NCBI RefSeq assembly: GCF_001559595.1
Contig: NZ_LNTY01000059.1
Location: 1-64,000, forward strand
Direction: 5' to 3'
Origin: Enterovibrio coralii
Lineage (GTDB): Bacteria > Pseudomonadota > Gammaproteobacteria > Enterobacterales > Vibrionaceae
DNA length: 64,000 bases
Within the stretch, counting starts at the first letter, position 1; each line of letters begins with the position of its first letter. Below are positions 18,339 through 27,604 of the stretch, piece by piece. The notes below the pieces were generated by a model. It was not told the DNA's origin. It did not search any database and saw nothing but the letters and a program-made list of their open reading frames with translations. A program made the position numbers and the translations under genes.

Positions 18339-18923
18339 TTAACCTTTGCGCGCCAAGTGGCGTTCGCGGGTTTCGAGTTTCTTCTCTTGGCTTTTCTTCA
18401 AAAGCACGTAAACCGCACCCGTTCCACCTTGGTGACGCTGCGCTGAGTGGAAACATTGCACGTCGGTGATTTGTTCCAACCACTGGCACACATAGCTTTT
18501 CATCATTGCTGGTGGATTGGAACGCTCGCCTTTACCGTGGACAATAACCACAGTACGAATATCCATTTTCTGACACTGCTTGAGAAACTTCAGTATCTCG
18601 TCACGAGCATCTTTCAAGGTGAACTTGTGTAAGTCCAGACGCGCATGGGCATCATACTTGCCCAGTCTTAACTTACGAAATACACCGTCCTGAACACCGG
18701 AGCGTTTAAACGCCACAATATCATCAGGCTTGAGCATTTTTGCGTAATCCAGAGAAAGGTATTCTGGATCACCTTCAGACAGCGACTGCGCCGCTTCTTG
18801 GCGAGCGAGCTGCGCCTCTGTTGGTTTGTGAGCCTGTGCCGTTGTATCAACCGTATCGTGCTTGATAGGCGCAACGTCAGACATCATCTCCCGAAATAAA
18901 TCGAACTCGTTGTTACCGTTCAT
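18339..18923 (-). CDS. smrA: Smr-domain DNA endonuclease SmrA
   Basis: MutS2-like Smr domain protein of 194 aa. A variable N-terminal region (1-85) is followed by the Smr domain, with LDLHKFTLKDARDEIL near residue 96, TVVIVHGKGERSNPPAMMKS near 123 and the C-terminal GGTGAVYVLLKK. LDLH and HGKG are the conserved nuclease motifs. Length and layout fit SmrA (YdaL) rather than SmrB, which sits next to prmB. Convergent with the LysE gene. Confidence 0.88.
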   Translation of the reverse strand: MNGNNEFDLFREMMSDVAPIKHDTVDTTAQAHKPTEAQLARQEAAQSLSEGDPEYLSLDYAKMLKPDDIVAFKRSGVQDGVFRKLRLGKYDAHARLDLHKFTLKDARDEILKFLKQCQKMDIRTVVIVHGKGERSNPPAMMKSYVCQWLEQITDVQCFHSAQRHQGGTGAVYVLLKKSQEKKLETRERHLARKG

Positions 18924-19064
18924 GGTCTTTGCGGGTTAGTGAAGCATCGCCAGAGTATATACCGAATTGATCACGATACCCAAGCGACAGTAGCGGGTGG
19001 CGTATGCAGGTTGCATTGGTGTCTTGAATAGTTCTCTGACCAGAAATAAAGGCGCGTAGAAATG

Positions 19065-19092
19065 AAAAAAACCAGCAAGAAAGCCTTGCTGG
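19065..19092 (-). terminator. Terminator after the DUF3149 gene
   Basis: CCAGCAAG-AAAGC-CTTGCTGG followed in the minus direction by seven T. Confidence 0.85.
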
Positions 19093-19135
19093 CGTAAGCA
19101 AATGGAGAGAATTGAAACTTTCTAGTATTGAATAA

Positions 19136-19276
19136 TTAGTTTGATTCAGGCGTCTTCATTGCCTTGTACACAAAGAAGCAACCCATAAAGCTGATCATGC
19201 CCAGAGCCACAAAAATCACGATCATTGAGGAGAGGCCGATAGCGTTGCCGAAAAGTAGGTCTAACCAGAAATCCAT
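19136..19276 (-). CDS. DUF3149 small membrane protein
   Basis: A 46-aa single-pass membrane protein beginning MDFWLDLLFGNAIGLSS, the typical start of DUF3149, with a hydrophobic helix at about residues 15-37 and a short charged C-terminus. The ATG at 19276 has GAGGA upstream; the longer open frame lacks the family sequence. It has its own terminator, so it is probably monocistronic. The function of the family is unknown. Confidence 0.85.
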   Translation of the reverse strand: MDFWLDLLFGNAIGLSSMIVIFVALGMISFMGCFFVYKAMKTPESN

Positions 19277-19468
19277 GTTTGAGTGTCCTCTGTCTGTAAA
19301 CGTTACAGATAGGTTGCCAATTGGTGAAAGTTTCAACGATGATCCAGATCAATGGATCGGGGGTTAGTAGCACGTGACTGTCTATGGTGTGTTTGTGGTC
19401 GCATTTCACCCGTCTTGGTGATCCTTTGAGCGAACGGTCCGTAAAAGGTCAAAAACGTGAGAAAACAC

Positions 19469-19496
19469 TTGAGTCTGGGCCAAGGATGAGTATTAT
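19469..19496 (+). promoter_or_regulatory. Promoter of the tRNA-Pro array
   Basis: TTGAGT (19469-19474), a 16-nt spacer and TATTAT (19491-19496), about 38 bp before the first tRNA-Pro. Confidence 0.7.
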
Positions 19497-19534
19497 TAGC
19501 CACCTCTAAGGCGTACAGCGTACTTGGAAACAGT

Positions 19535-19611
<77 letters not shown>

Positions 19612-19651
19612 CTAACTCTAGTCTTAAGCTGAATAGCTTGAGCAACATCGT

Positions 19652-19728
<77 letters not shown>

Positions 19729-19768
19729 CTAATTCAAGACTTGAGCTGAATAGCTTAAGCAACATTGT

Positions 19769-19849
19769 CGTTGAATAGCGCAGTTTGATGGCGCATCTCG
19801 GCTCCTGGGAATAGCGGACCAGAGGGTAACCCTCTGAATAGCAAAACCA
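19769..19849 (+). pseudogene. Degenerate tRNA-Pro copy
   Basis: It begins exactly one 117-bp period after copy 2. The acceptor and D arm are recognisable (CGTTGAATAGCGCAGTTTG), but the anticodon arm is replaced by CTCGGCTCCTGGGAATAGCGG and the T arm is lost. No functional cloverleaf is possible. Confidence 0.8.
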
Positions 19850-19868
19850 AGTGAAAACAAATTTAGTT

Positions 19869-19945
<77 letters not shown>

Positions 19946-19954
19946 CCATTAGAT

Positions 19955-19980
19955 AGCCTGCTCAATGAGCAGGCTTTCGT
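19955..19980 (+). terminator. Terminator of the tRNA-Pro array
   Basis: AGCCTGCTCA and TGAGCAGGCT form a 10-bp stem followed by TTTCGTCGT. Confidence 0.75.
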
Positions 19981-20053
19981 CGTATTGGGAAAGTGAAAAG
20001 TGATTGTTAGTCATGCGTGCCGCATGATGGGCCGGGTACGGAAGGCCGCCCCG

Positions 20054-20110
20054 TTCCAATCCCTCTTCACCGACCACTATTAGAAAGCCTGCTCAATGAG
20101 CAGGCTTTCG
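20054..20110 (+). repeat. Duplicated tRNA-Pro 3' end plus terminator hairpin
   Basis: 20054-20076 repeats the last 23 nt of tRNA-Pro including CCA. It is followed by a second copy of the AAAGCCTGCTCA hairpin (20084-20108). This is a partial tandem duplication of the array's 3' end. Confidence 0.8.
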
Positions 20111-20250
20111 TCGTTTTAGGCCGCGTTAAAGCGAGGCTTTTCTGTTTGTCGTGAAAACTCTCGAAACGAATGCAGGGTTTTTGATGCGTCGGGAGTGCGC
20201 TAGAATGGGGCAGTTTTCAGGTGCCCCTGAGCAATGGCAAAGGAATTGGA

Positions 20251-20331
20251 ATGAAAAAATCTATCTATCTTTGGTTTATTCTGCTTTTTCTCGTTTCGAT
20301 GATCGTAACGAAAGTTGTTGTGAGTGGTTAA
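20251..20331 (+). CDS. Candidate 26-aa membrane peptide
   Basis: A 26-codon ORF starting MKKSIYLWFILLF, almost wholly one hydrophobic helix with a Lys-rich start. AAGGA lies 6 nt before the ATG. A TTTTGA / TAGAAT pair (16-nt spacer) about 45 bp upstream could be a promoter. Its stop codon lies inside a small hairpin (20322-20341). No homologue is recalled; it may be a small membrane protein or chance. Confidence 0.4.
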   Translation: MKKSIYLWFILLFLVSMIVTKVVVSG

Positions 20332-20349
20332 TACCACTCACCATGAACG

Positions 20350-21219
20350 CTAGTTTGGCAACGACATGTTGCAACTGACCTTTTGACCCTCATTAAGGGC
20401 TTTCACTGTAAAGCCATCATCTTCTAGCAAATCAAGTAATCCCTCATTGCCATAGAGGTGTAACGCACCGACGACAACTGTGTAGACGCCTTGGCTGAAA
20501 TGCTCGGTATTACTTAAGGTTTCCGCCCAGCGGCGATTGCGGTCAGTGATTATCACCTCTTCAAGCTCACCTGACTCTTCCATCATCTCATCGACAACAT
20601 CAGTCAGGGCATGGCTGTCACCCGCTTCCCACGCATCAATCATACACGGCATGATCTCTTGCGACTCTTCCCAGTGATTTAGGGTATCGAGTAAGAGGGG
20701 CAGACCGTCGTCTCTCATTGAGGAAATAAAGTCCAACTGCTCCTGAACGGTTTCCAGCGCAATGATGGGGATATTTTTTTGCTGTGCCAGCGTCAGGAAA
20801 TGCACATCAATGCCAAGTTGAGGCTCAAGGCCCAGTTGTTGGGTCTGTGCTTGTTGAATCGCCATGGCTGCTTGCCACGGTGGCATGTTTTGAAGCGCGA
20901 TAGGCGGCAGGCTTACATCTTTAGCAATGTTGTTCAGCGTCACTTGCTCTTGAGCATTCAAAAACGTTTTTGATGCTTCGCCAGCTGGTACGGTGAACTG
21001 GGTATCGTTGAAAAGGTCGGCTTCGACAATGAGGCCTTCGCTGTCACTGAAGGCGTCAGTGATTTCTTGGGGGAGGGGATAAAAACTTGGTTTTCCCATG
21101 TGGACAGAGCCCATCAGGACAAAATTCAGTTCACCTCTTTGGGCTTGCCATACAGTCGGCTCTGCAATGACATTAGCTGCAAAAAGCAGTGAGAAAAGAG
21201 GAAGTAACAGTTTTTTCAT
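20350..21219 (-). CDS. TraB/GumN family protein
   Basis: Periplasmic or membrane-anchored protein of 289 aa with a signal peptide (LFSLLFAANVIA). TraB/GumN family motifs are visible: VLMGSVHMG near residue 34, EADLF near 66 and VVGALHLYGNEGLLDLL near the C-terminus. Family members include the enterococcal pheromone-shutdown protein TraB and proposed metalloproteases (TIKI-like GxxH and GALH motifs); activity here is inferred only. It stands between the tRNA-Pro array and the copper operon and ends in a NMSLPN tail. Confidence 0.85.
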   Translation of the reverse strand: MKKLLLPLFSLLFAANVIAEPTVWQAQRGELNFVLMGSVHMGKPSFYPLPQEITDAFSDSEGLIVEADLFNDTQFTVPAGEASKTFLNAQEQVTLNNIAKDVSLPPIALQNMPPWQAAMAIQQAQTQQLGLEPQLGIDVHFLTLAQQKNIPIIALETVQEQLDFISSMRDDGLPLLLDTLNHWEESQEIMPCMIDAWEAGDSHALTDVVDEMMEESGELEEVIITDRNRRWAETLSNTEHFSQGVYTVVVGALHLYGNEGLLDLLEDDGFTVKALNEGQKVSCNMSLPN

Positions 21220-21275
21220 AAAGCCCCCATACCAGAACTTACCCAGTATGGAGACTTAGCAACCAAAAGTCTTTC

Positions 21276-21710
21276 TTAGTTGTGGGTGTTGTACACCATG
21301 GTCATGCCATTTTTAGAAAAGCCGATAACATCGTAACGGTCTTTCTGGTCGCCATATTCCATGCCTGGTGAGCCAATTGGCATACCCGGTACTGCCAGAC
21401 CCGCCAGCTTAGGCTTTTGCTCTAGGAAGTTTTTCACGTCGCTTGCTGGGATGTGGCCTTCGAACAGGTAACCATCAATCACTGTCGTGTGACAAGACGC
21501 AAGTTGAGGTTTGATGCCTAGCTTCATTTTGATTGGGTTCATGTTGACATGGTCTTCAGACTTCATTTCAAAGCCGTTTTCTTCCATGTGCTTAACCCAC
21601 TCTTTACAGCAACCGCAGTATGGGGATTTATAAGTGATTCCGGTTGCAGCCATGGTGCTCGCAGAAAGCATTGCCAGCGAAAATGCGGCCAATTTAGGCA
21701 ATTTTTTCAT
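21276..21710 (-). CDS. DUF411 metal-binding periplasmic protein
   Basis: Protein of 144 aa from the ATG at 21710, which has GAGGAGA upstream; the open frame extends further but without family sequence. A signal peptide ends at MAATG. The DUF411 domain has SPYCGCCKEWVKHMEENGF near residue 30, with the Cys pair expected to bind metal. LASCHTTVIDGYLFEGHIPA follows, then GLAVPGMPIGSPGME. DUF411 proteins commonly sit in copper-resistance clusters, as here: it is the last gene of the copA operon. A role as periplasmic copper binder or chaperone is inferred. Confidence 0.88.
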   Translation of the reverse strand: MKKLPKLAAFSLAMLSASTMAATGITYKSPYCGCCKEWVKHMEENGFEMKSEDHVNMNPIKMKLGIKPQLASCHTTVIDGYLFEGHIPASDVKNFLEQKPKLAGLAVPGMPIGSPGMEYGDQKDRYDVIGFSKNGMTMVYNTHN

Positions 21711-21720
21711 CGTTGTCTCC

Positions 21721-22035
21721 TCAACGCTTTGATATTTTATTGCAGCAGTGAGGCGCGTGTTTCGCGCCATCTGCTAAGTTCCTGTCACCAAACTGGTAAA
21801 GACTGCGCCTCAGTCTTTGCCACAGTGATTGAGAGTAAGGCAGCGATACCTTCCTCTCGATGTATTCGAGAGAAACCTCTCGTGCATCGTATGTCACCAC
21901 CAGACTGCGTTTTCCGTTGGTGACTGACTGAACGCCGTTTATCGCAGACAGCTTTTTCAGCACATCATCAGACACATCGGCATTCAATCTTAGTTTTCGT
22001 GATACGCAAAATGCGTTGTTCGCTTCACGGTTCAT
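21721..22035 (-). CDS. Heavy-metal-associated (HMA-like) small protein of the copA operon
   Basis: Protein of 104 aa starting MNREANNAFCVSRKLRLNAD. The region LSAINGVQSVTNGKRSLVVTYDARE has the ferredoxin-like pattern of HMA domains (VxxV...LxVxYD), but the usual CxxC loop is absent, leaving one N-terminal Cys. The C-terminus is basic and ends HAPHCCNKISKR, with His and two Cys that could bind metal. The ATG overlaps the stop of the 27-codon ORF as ATGA. It may be an adaptor or regulator for copper export; function not known. Confidence 0.75.
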   Translation of the reverse strand: MNREANNAFCVSRKLRLNADVSDDVLKKLSAINGVQSVTNGKRSLVVTYDAREVSLEYIERKVSLPYSQSLWQRLRRSLYQFGDRNLADGAKHAPHCCNKISKR

Positions 22036-22115
22036 TTGGTGTCTGTCTTTCCAGCAATCCAAAACCACCAGATGATCAGTGCGATCAAACCAAGCCCAAT
22101 GAGATTTACCAGCAT
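22032..22115 (-). CDS. 27-aa membrane peptide coupled to copA
   Basis: Small ORF starting MLVNLIGLGLIALIIWWFW and ending in a Lys/Asp/Thr tail, one transmembrane helix. Its ribosome site GAGG lies inside the last copA codons, 8 nt before the ATG, and its stop overlaps the next gene as ATGA. It is therefore coupled on both sides. The helix with a WWFW end and short polar tail suggests a membrane subunit or stabiliser of CopA. No characterised homologue is recalled. Confidence 0.65.
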   Translation of the reverse strand: MLVNLIGLGLIALIIWWFWIAGKTDTK

Positions 22116-22117
22116 GA

Positions 22118-24872
22118 TTACTTCCTCTTGCTTGGGTTAAACCAACGCAGACGGTTGGCATTGCTCACTACGGTAATGGAGGACAATGCCATCGCAGCAC
22201 CTGCGACCACTGGGCTTAACAACGAACCGGTGAGGGGATATAGCACACCCGCTGCAATTGGAATACCCAGAGAATTGTAAATAAATGCTCCAAACAAGTT
22301 TTCTTTCATGTTGCGAAGCGTGGCTTTTGACAACAGCAGACCATCGGTTGCCGCATCAATGGAGTGACGCATTAAGGTCATTTGCGCACTTTCAATAGCG
22401 ACATCACTACCGCTACCAATTGCGATACCGACCTCTGCTTTCGCAAGGGCAGGCGCATCGTTAATGCCATCACCAATCATGGCGACTTTTTTGCCTTGTG
22501 CCTGAAGTTGAGTGACTACATCGGCTTTACCGTCAGGCAGCACACCCGCAATCACATTACTGATGCCTGCCTGCGCGGCGATGGCTTTTGCCGTATCTGG
22601 GTGATCGCCTGTTAGCATGACAACGTCAAAGCCCAGTCGTTGAAGCCTTGCAACCGCTGCTGCGGAGTCATGACGAAGCGGGTCACTGATCCCGATAATG
22701 CCAAGAAGCACTTGGTTGCTGGCAAGGTAAACGGCTGTCTCTCCGCGTTTTGCAAGCTCTAGTGCTTGGCTATCAGAGGCGTCGGTATCTATGCCTTGTT
22801 CTTGCATTAGTCGCGCATTACCTAGTAGGTACGTGTTTCCGTCGATGTCGGCTTTCAGGCCCTTACCTGGAATGCCTTCAAAGCCATGAATGACGGACAA
22901 AGTCAGCGATTCTTTTTCTGCTGCATCCAACACGGCTTTGGCCAGTGGGTGCTCAGAGCCTTGCTCGAGGCTTGCGGCAATTTGAAGAATCACATTCTGC
23001 TCACTTTGCAGGGCGACAACCGAGGTCACTTGTGGCTTACCTTCGGTGAGCGTGCCGGTTTTATCCAGCACCACAGTATCTACTTTCGCAGCGTGTTGGA
23101 GCGATTCTGCATCGCGGATAAGTACGCCCAGTTCAGCGGCGCGACCCACACCCGTTGTTACTGACATGGGTGTTGCCAAGCCCAACGCACAAGGACAAGC
23201 GATGATCAGCACGGTTGTTGCAGTGACCAGCATAAAGCTTAACTTTGGATCGGGGCCGAAGTTGTACCATCCAATGCGGTCAGGATCGCGATGATCATGA
23301 CGGTCGGGACGAAGATGGCTGATACTGTGTCTGCCATACGTGCTAGTGCCGGTTTGCTGTTCTGCGCTTGTCTTACCAAGTTAATGATGCGCGACAGCAT
23401 GGTGTCGCTACCAATGCCGGTTGCTTTGAAGACCAAGCTACCGTTTTGGTTAACCGTACCAGCATGGAGTGTTTCGCCTTGGGTTTTTCGCACCGCCAAA
23501 GGCTCGCCTGTCAGCATCGACTCGTCGACAAAGCTTTCGCCACTCTCTACCACGCCATCGACTGGGATTTTTGCACCCGGTTTTACACGAAGTAACATGC
23601 CAGCTTGTACATCCGCTAATGACACTTCGCGCTCTTTGCCATCTTCAATCAGCAATGCGGTTTGCGGTTGCAAGTCCAGCAGGCGATCTAACGCTTTTGA
23701 CGTAGATGCACGTGCTCTGGCTTCCAACGCATGGCCTAAAGTGACCAGGCCGATGATCATGGCTGAGGCTTCAAAGTAAACGTGTCGTGCTTGCTCAGGA
23801 AAGAGTGCTGGCATGATGACGACCGCAGCAGAGTAAAGCCACGCAGCACCGGTACCCAGTGCCACCAAGGTGTCCATGGTCGCTCTGTGGTGGCGCGCGG
23901 CTTTATAAGCGTTCACGAAGAAGTGTTTACCCGAGGTGCAAAGCAACGCGAGTGTGACTAGCGCGATAATGCCCCAGCCAATTTGGCTTGCTGTGCTTTC
24001 GATGGTCATTGAGCCACCCAGCAAACCCCAAGCCATCAGCGGTGCACCTAAACCCAGTGCCAGCCATGTGTTGCGCTTGTGTTCAGAAAACTGCTCTGCA
24101 TGCATCACGGCTTGGCGTTCACGGCGTGTCGCTTCATCTTCACTGACTTCTGCGCCGTAACCCGCTTCCTCCACAGCATGGATAAGCGTTTCTACGTTTG
24201 CTGCACCTTTAATCGAAGCGGTTCTTTCAGCAAAGTTCACGCTGACCGATTCAACGCCCGCAACGGCTTTCAGTGCTTTTTCTACCGAAGAGACACAGCT
24301 TGCGCAGGTCATGCCTGACAGGATCAGTTGTTGAGTTGGCGCGTTACTTGATGTCGCGGGTGTTGTTGTTGCATCTGACGTGCGGTCTACGGTGGCATTT
24401 TGAATGTCGGTAACCGCATCCACAGGCCGCTTCGGTCGGATTCAGACTCATCAGGAACCTGATAGCCCGTTGCCTCGACGATGGCGGTGATTTTCGCGCG
24501 ATCCAACAGTCCCGTGATGCTGGCTTCTGTTTTGGAGATGTCAGCGTGGAAGACATCTTGCGATTGCTCAAAAGCAGTAGTCAGTTTCGCGACGCAACGT
24601 CCGCAACTGAGTCCTGCTAACGGCACAGTGACAGTTTGACCAACGCGATAACCCAAAGACTCAACCGCATTGATGATGTCACTCAATGGTACATCAGCGT
24701 TAACCGTCAGAGATGTCGGAGTAGCGTCCACTGTGGTCACGCCGGATATAGGTTCTACCGCGGCAATCACTTTGCGCGCACAGCCCATGCAATTCAGACC
24801 TTGCAGGGGCAGGGTTCTGAATGTGGATTCAGCGGTTGGGATCGGCGATGTCGATACGTCTTGAAGTGCCAT
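22118..24872 (-). pseudogene. copA: Copper-exporting P1B-type ATPase CopA (two frameshifts)
   Basis: Exports Cu(I) across the inner membrane. The repaired product is about 918 aa. It has three N-terminal HMA domains, with CxxC motifs in LNCMGCARK, LSCGRCVAK and MTCASCVSS. These are followed by eight membrane helices, the actuator TGEP, the CPC motif in IACPCALGLATP, DKTGTLTEG with the phosphorylated Asp, and GDGINDAPALA. Frames break near 24422 and 23248; one base added at each (G, T) restores continuity. The start at 24872 has AAGG 8 nt upstream. First gene of the operon; CueR promoter upstream. Confidence 0.93.
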
Positions 24873-24935
24873 AACCATTACCTTATGCCCGATTTGCAAC
24901 TTGCGTTCGAGCAGGACTATTGTTCATAATGCCGA

Positions 24936-24966
24936 AGCATAAACCTTCCACCAACTGTAAGGTCAA
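24936..24966 (-). promoter_or_regulatory. CueR-controlled promoter of copA
   Basis: On the minus strand TTGACC (24961-24966) and TATGCT (24936-24941) are separated by 19 bp, the long spacer typical of MerR-family promoters. The spacer holds the dyad ACCTT-N11-AAGGT (24943-24963), a CueR operator. Confidence 0.9.
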
Positions 24967-24991
24967 GGGTCGTTTTTGACAGGAGTGAATA

Positions 24992-25387
24992 ATGAAAATA
25001 AATGAAGTAGCTCGCCTGACGGGTCTTACAACCAAAACAATTCGTTTTTACGAACAAAAAGGTGTGATCAGTGAACCTCACCGTAGCGAGAATGGCTACC
25101 GAGATTACGGCGACCGTCATATCAGTGAATTGCAGATGATCAAACGTTCGCGCTTAGTGGGCTTTAGCTTGGACGAGTGTCAGGAGTTGCTTGAGATGTC
25201 GCGAGATCCTAATCGACGCAGTGCAGATGTGAAGCAAAAAGCACTGGAGAAGATCTCTGAGATCGATGAGAAAATCAAAGAGCTTCAAGCAATGAAGACA
25301 TCGTTGAAAACCTTGGCAAGCTCCTGCCCGGGTAATGACAGTGCGTGCTGTCCAATCATAGAAGCTTTATCGAAAGGCGAAGAGTGA
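24992..25387 (+). CDS. cueR: Cu(I)-responsive MerR-family regulator CueR
   Basis: Activates copA when Cu(I) is bound. The 131 aa have an N-terminal winged-helix MKINEVARLTGLTTKTIRFY, a dimerisation helix and a C-terminal metal loop. Cys112 and Cys120 (in CPGNDSACCP) and Ser77 match the E. coli CueR residues that define monovalent metal sensing; Cys119 is an extra cysteine. AGGAG precedes the ATG. It is divergent from copA across the 19-bp-spacer promoter. Confidence 0.93.
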   Translation: MKINEVARLTGLTTKTIRFYEQKGVISEPHRSENGYRDYGDRHISELQMIKRSRLVGFSLDECQELLEMSRDPNRRSADVKQKALEKISEIDEKIKELQAMKTSLKTLASSCPGNDSACCPIIEALSKGEE

Positions 25388-25525
25388 TCGGTGTGAAACA
25401 CTGAGATAAATACCTGTTGATTTTGAAGTCAATCCAATAAGCACAAAAGGAAATGGTTGCTTATTAAGCGTTTCATCAAAGCCGTGAGAGCATTCAGTCT
25501 CAAAGGATAGCGTCTGGAGATGGCG

Positions 25526-26707
25526 ATGAAAGTGCTTAAAATTCTTGGTGGTACCATTTTGGCGTTGGTACTTGTGTTGGTTGGCGTATTTTTCTTGATG
25601 CCAGCACCCGAAAAACCGGTGCCGACTGGTCGCTATGCCGTTGGCATCAGTGAGTTTGAAGTCAAAGATGGCGCAACGTGGGTACCAGTCACTGCTTGGT
25701 ATCCGGCCAGCACAAACGAAGGAACCGCCTTCCCCTATATGGATACTTATCTCGCTGAAGCCTTTGCTCAGCAACAAGGTCTTCCCGCCGCATTGCTAGA
25801 AGATACTCGACCTTCTCATGCCGTCATCAATGCAGAGGCAGCGGAGGGTAAACACCCTGTCCTTTTGTTTAATCATGGCTTTGGCTCGTTTGCCACTCAA
25901 AACCTGACCCAAATGGAAGAGCTGGCGAGCCAGGGGTACATCGTGTTGTCGCTCAGTCATCCAATGCACAGCATGGTGAGTAAAAATGCGGAGGGCGTGC
26001 TGGTCTATCAACGCGCCCCTCTAACGCAAGAAGAAATTGCACAGGCAGTCGATATTGGTGATAGAACTTCGAAGGCTATGCGTGCCAGTCAATCATTCGA
26101 ACAATGGGTTGCGGCGTCCTCTGCTCTGGAAGCGGGTCTTTTTAAATCCATGCCTGCTACTATCCAAGAATGGGCAAGTAACAATGAGGTAGTGCTGAAT
26201 GCGCTGGTTTCATTATCGACAACGCATCCTGATCTTCCTTTCGCAAACCAGCTAGACGCCGAACGAATTGGTGCGCTTGGGCATTCTTTTGGCGGCAGCG
26301 TCGCGGCGCATTTGGCCTTTAACAACCCGCAAATAAAAGCCGCGATGTCGCTGGACAGTTTCATCTATCCAAGTTCTGTGAGCGATCAAAGTGCGCCGAT
26401 TTGTGTCTTGTATGGAGACACCAGCACACCGCCAGCACAAGAGAGTATGGCGTGGGTGAACAAGACACTGCTCGCCTCGTTGGCCTCTGAAGGAAATTGT
26501 GAAGTCTTGTTTAAAGGTGCGGCACACATGAATTTTTCTGATGTTAACCATTTGCCAGGCGTGTCCTTTGTGGGGTTGACTGGTCAGATTGACCCTAAGT
26601 TCATGCATCAGGCATCTAACAGACAAATACTGGGTTTCTTTGACCACCACTTCAAAGGCACGCCATTGCCAGGCTCGGTCGACGGGGTGGAAGTGGTGCT
26701 GCACTAA
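25526..26707 (+). CDS. Alpha/beta hydrolase (PAF-acetylhydrolase / dienelactone hydrolase-like)
   Basis: Membrane-anchored or secreted serine hydrolase of about 393 aa. An N-terminal hydrophobic helix (LGGTILALVLVLVGVFFLMP) is followed by a PAF-acetylhydrolase-like fold. FNHGFGSF forms the oxyanion region, GHSFGGS holds the nucleophile Ser, and a His lies in AAHMNFSD; the acid is probably the Asp in MSLDSF. The start is the second ATG (25526) because GGAG is 6 nt upstream of it; 25520 is the alternative. The substrate is unknown. It has its own terminator and is not part of the copper operon. Confidence 0.8.
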   Translation: MKVLKILGGTILALVLVLVGVFFLMPAPEKPVPTGRYAVGISEFEVKDGATWVPVTAWYPASTNEGTAFPYMDTYLAEAFAQQQGLPAALLEDTRPSHAVINAEAAEGKHPVLLFNHGFGSFATQNLTQMEELASQGYIVLSLSHPMHSMVSKNAEGVLVYQRAPLTQEEIAQAVDIGDRTSKAMRASQSFEQWVAASSALEAGLFKSMPATIQEWASNNEVVLNALVSLSTTHPDLPFANQLDAERIGALGHSFGGSVAAHLAFNNPQIKAAMSLDSFIYPSSVSDQSAPICVLYGDTSTPPAQESMAWVNKTLLASLASEGNCEVLFKGAAHMNFSDVNHLPGVSFVGLTGQIDPKFMHQASNRQILGFFDHHFKGTPLPGSVDGVEVVLH

Positions 26708-26711
26708 CAAA

Positions 26712-26740
26712 AAAAGCCGCTCAATGAGCGGCTTTTCTTT
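26712..26740 (+). terminator. Bidirectional terminator between the hydrolase and ybbN genes
   Basis: AAAAGCCGCTCA and TGAGCGGCTTTT form a 12-bp stem between convergent genes. Confidence 0.9.
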
Positions 26741-26749
26741 TATCGCAGA

Positions 26750-27604
26750 TTAGTAGAGCAGTGCATAAAGCTGGCGGCGGTAGCGGCCTGCCAGTTCATT
26801 GCCTTGGCCGAGAGCAGCCAGAATATCCATCATGGTTTTCTTCGCATCGCCATCGGCAAAGTTCAGGTTCTTGCGCAGCAGACCAATCAATAGCTCGAGC
26901 GCCTCTTCTTGACGATTCACTTGGCTGTATTGAATAGCAAGCTCGAAGGCGAGATCGGCATTGTCAGGGTCGGCATCGAATGCTTTTTGAAGTTCTCGGA
27001 TCTCTGGAGTGTCAGCGGCTTGCTTGTGCAGCTCGACTTTTGCCACGAGTGCTTTGTATTGCGCATCCTGATCTTGCATTAGCACGGTGCCCAAAATGGT
27101 TTCCGCGAGATCGTACTGCTGCGTTTCAACATAACACTCGGCCAACGCCAGCTTGAACACACCAAGCTCTCCCAGCGATGCTTCCAACAACTTGAGCTGA
27201 GCCAGTGCGTCAGTGAAGTTGCCATCGGCGATCAACGCTTGGGCTTGTTTGAACGCCATTTCGTCTTGGCTAGGCAGGTGGCGGTTCAACAGCTCTTTCA
27301 CTGAGTCTTCCGTTTGCGGGCCGGCGATGCCATCAACAGGCTGACCATTACTAAAGAGTGCGATGGTAGGCAATGAGCGAACGCCAAATTGTGCCGCAAG
27401 CATTTGCTGCTGTTCGCAGTTCAAGAGTGCCAAAGTGAATGCGCCGCTGTACTCGTGTGCGAGCTTTTCAAGAGCGGGAATAATCTCTGTGCTTTCTGGG
27501 CTCATTTGCGCCCAGAAATGGATCAGTACGGGAGTCTCTACGGAGCCTTCCAGGATCTGCTGAAAGTTCTGCTCGGTAAGTTCAACAATGTAATTCGGTT
27601 GCAT
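26750..27604 (-). CDS. ybbN: Thioredoxin-like co-chaperone YbbN (CnoX)
   Basis: Protein of 284 aa with an N-terminal thioredoxin fold (1-110) and C-terminal TPR repeats. In E. coli it is a chaperedoxin (CnoX) that works with GroEL and DnaK under oxidative stress. The redox motif is absent: the active-site position reads WAQMSPESTE with no cysteine. The cis-Pro region VRSLPTIALF is retained. The TPR part contains DPDNADLAFELAIQYSQVNRQEEAL. In the E. coli order it precedes ybbO and tesA on the same strand, as here. Confidence 0.93.
   Translation of the reverse strand: MQPNYIVELTEQNFQQILEGSVETPVLIHFWAQMSPESTEIIPALEKLAHEYSGAFTLALLNCEQQQMLAAQFGVRSLPTIALFSNGQPVDGIAGPQTEDSVKELLNRHLPSQDEMAFKQAQALIADGNFTDALAQLKLLEASLGELGVFKLALAECYVETQQYDLAETILGTVLMQDQDAQYKALVAKVELHKQAADTPEIRELQKAFDADPDNADLAFELAIQYSQVNRQEEALELLIGLLRKNLNFADGDAKKTMMDILAALGQGNELAGRYRRQLYALLY

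Noticed and set aside
20151..20378. 75-codon ORF overlapping the 26-codon ORF
   Set aside because: Composition is not coding-like and it runs into the convergent TraB gene; the 26-codon frame has the better ribosome site.
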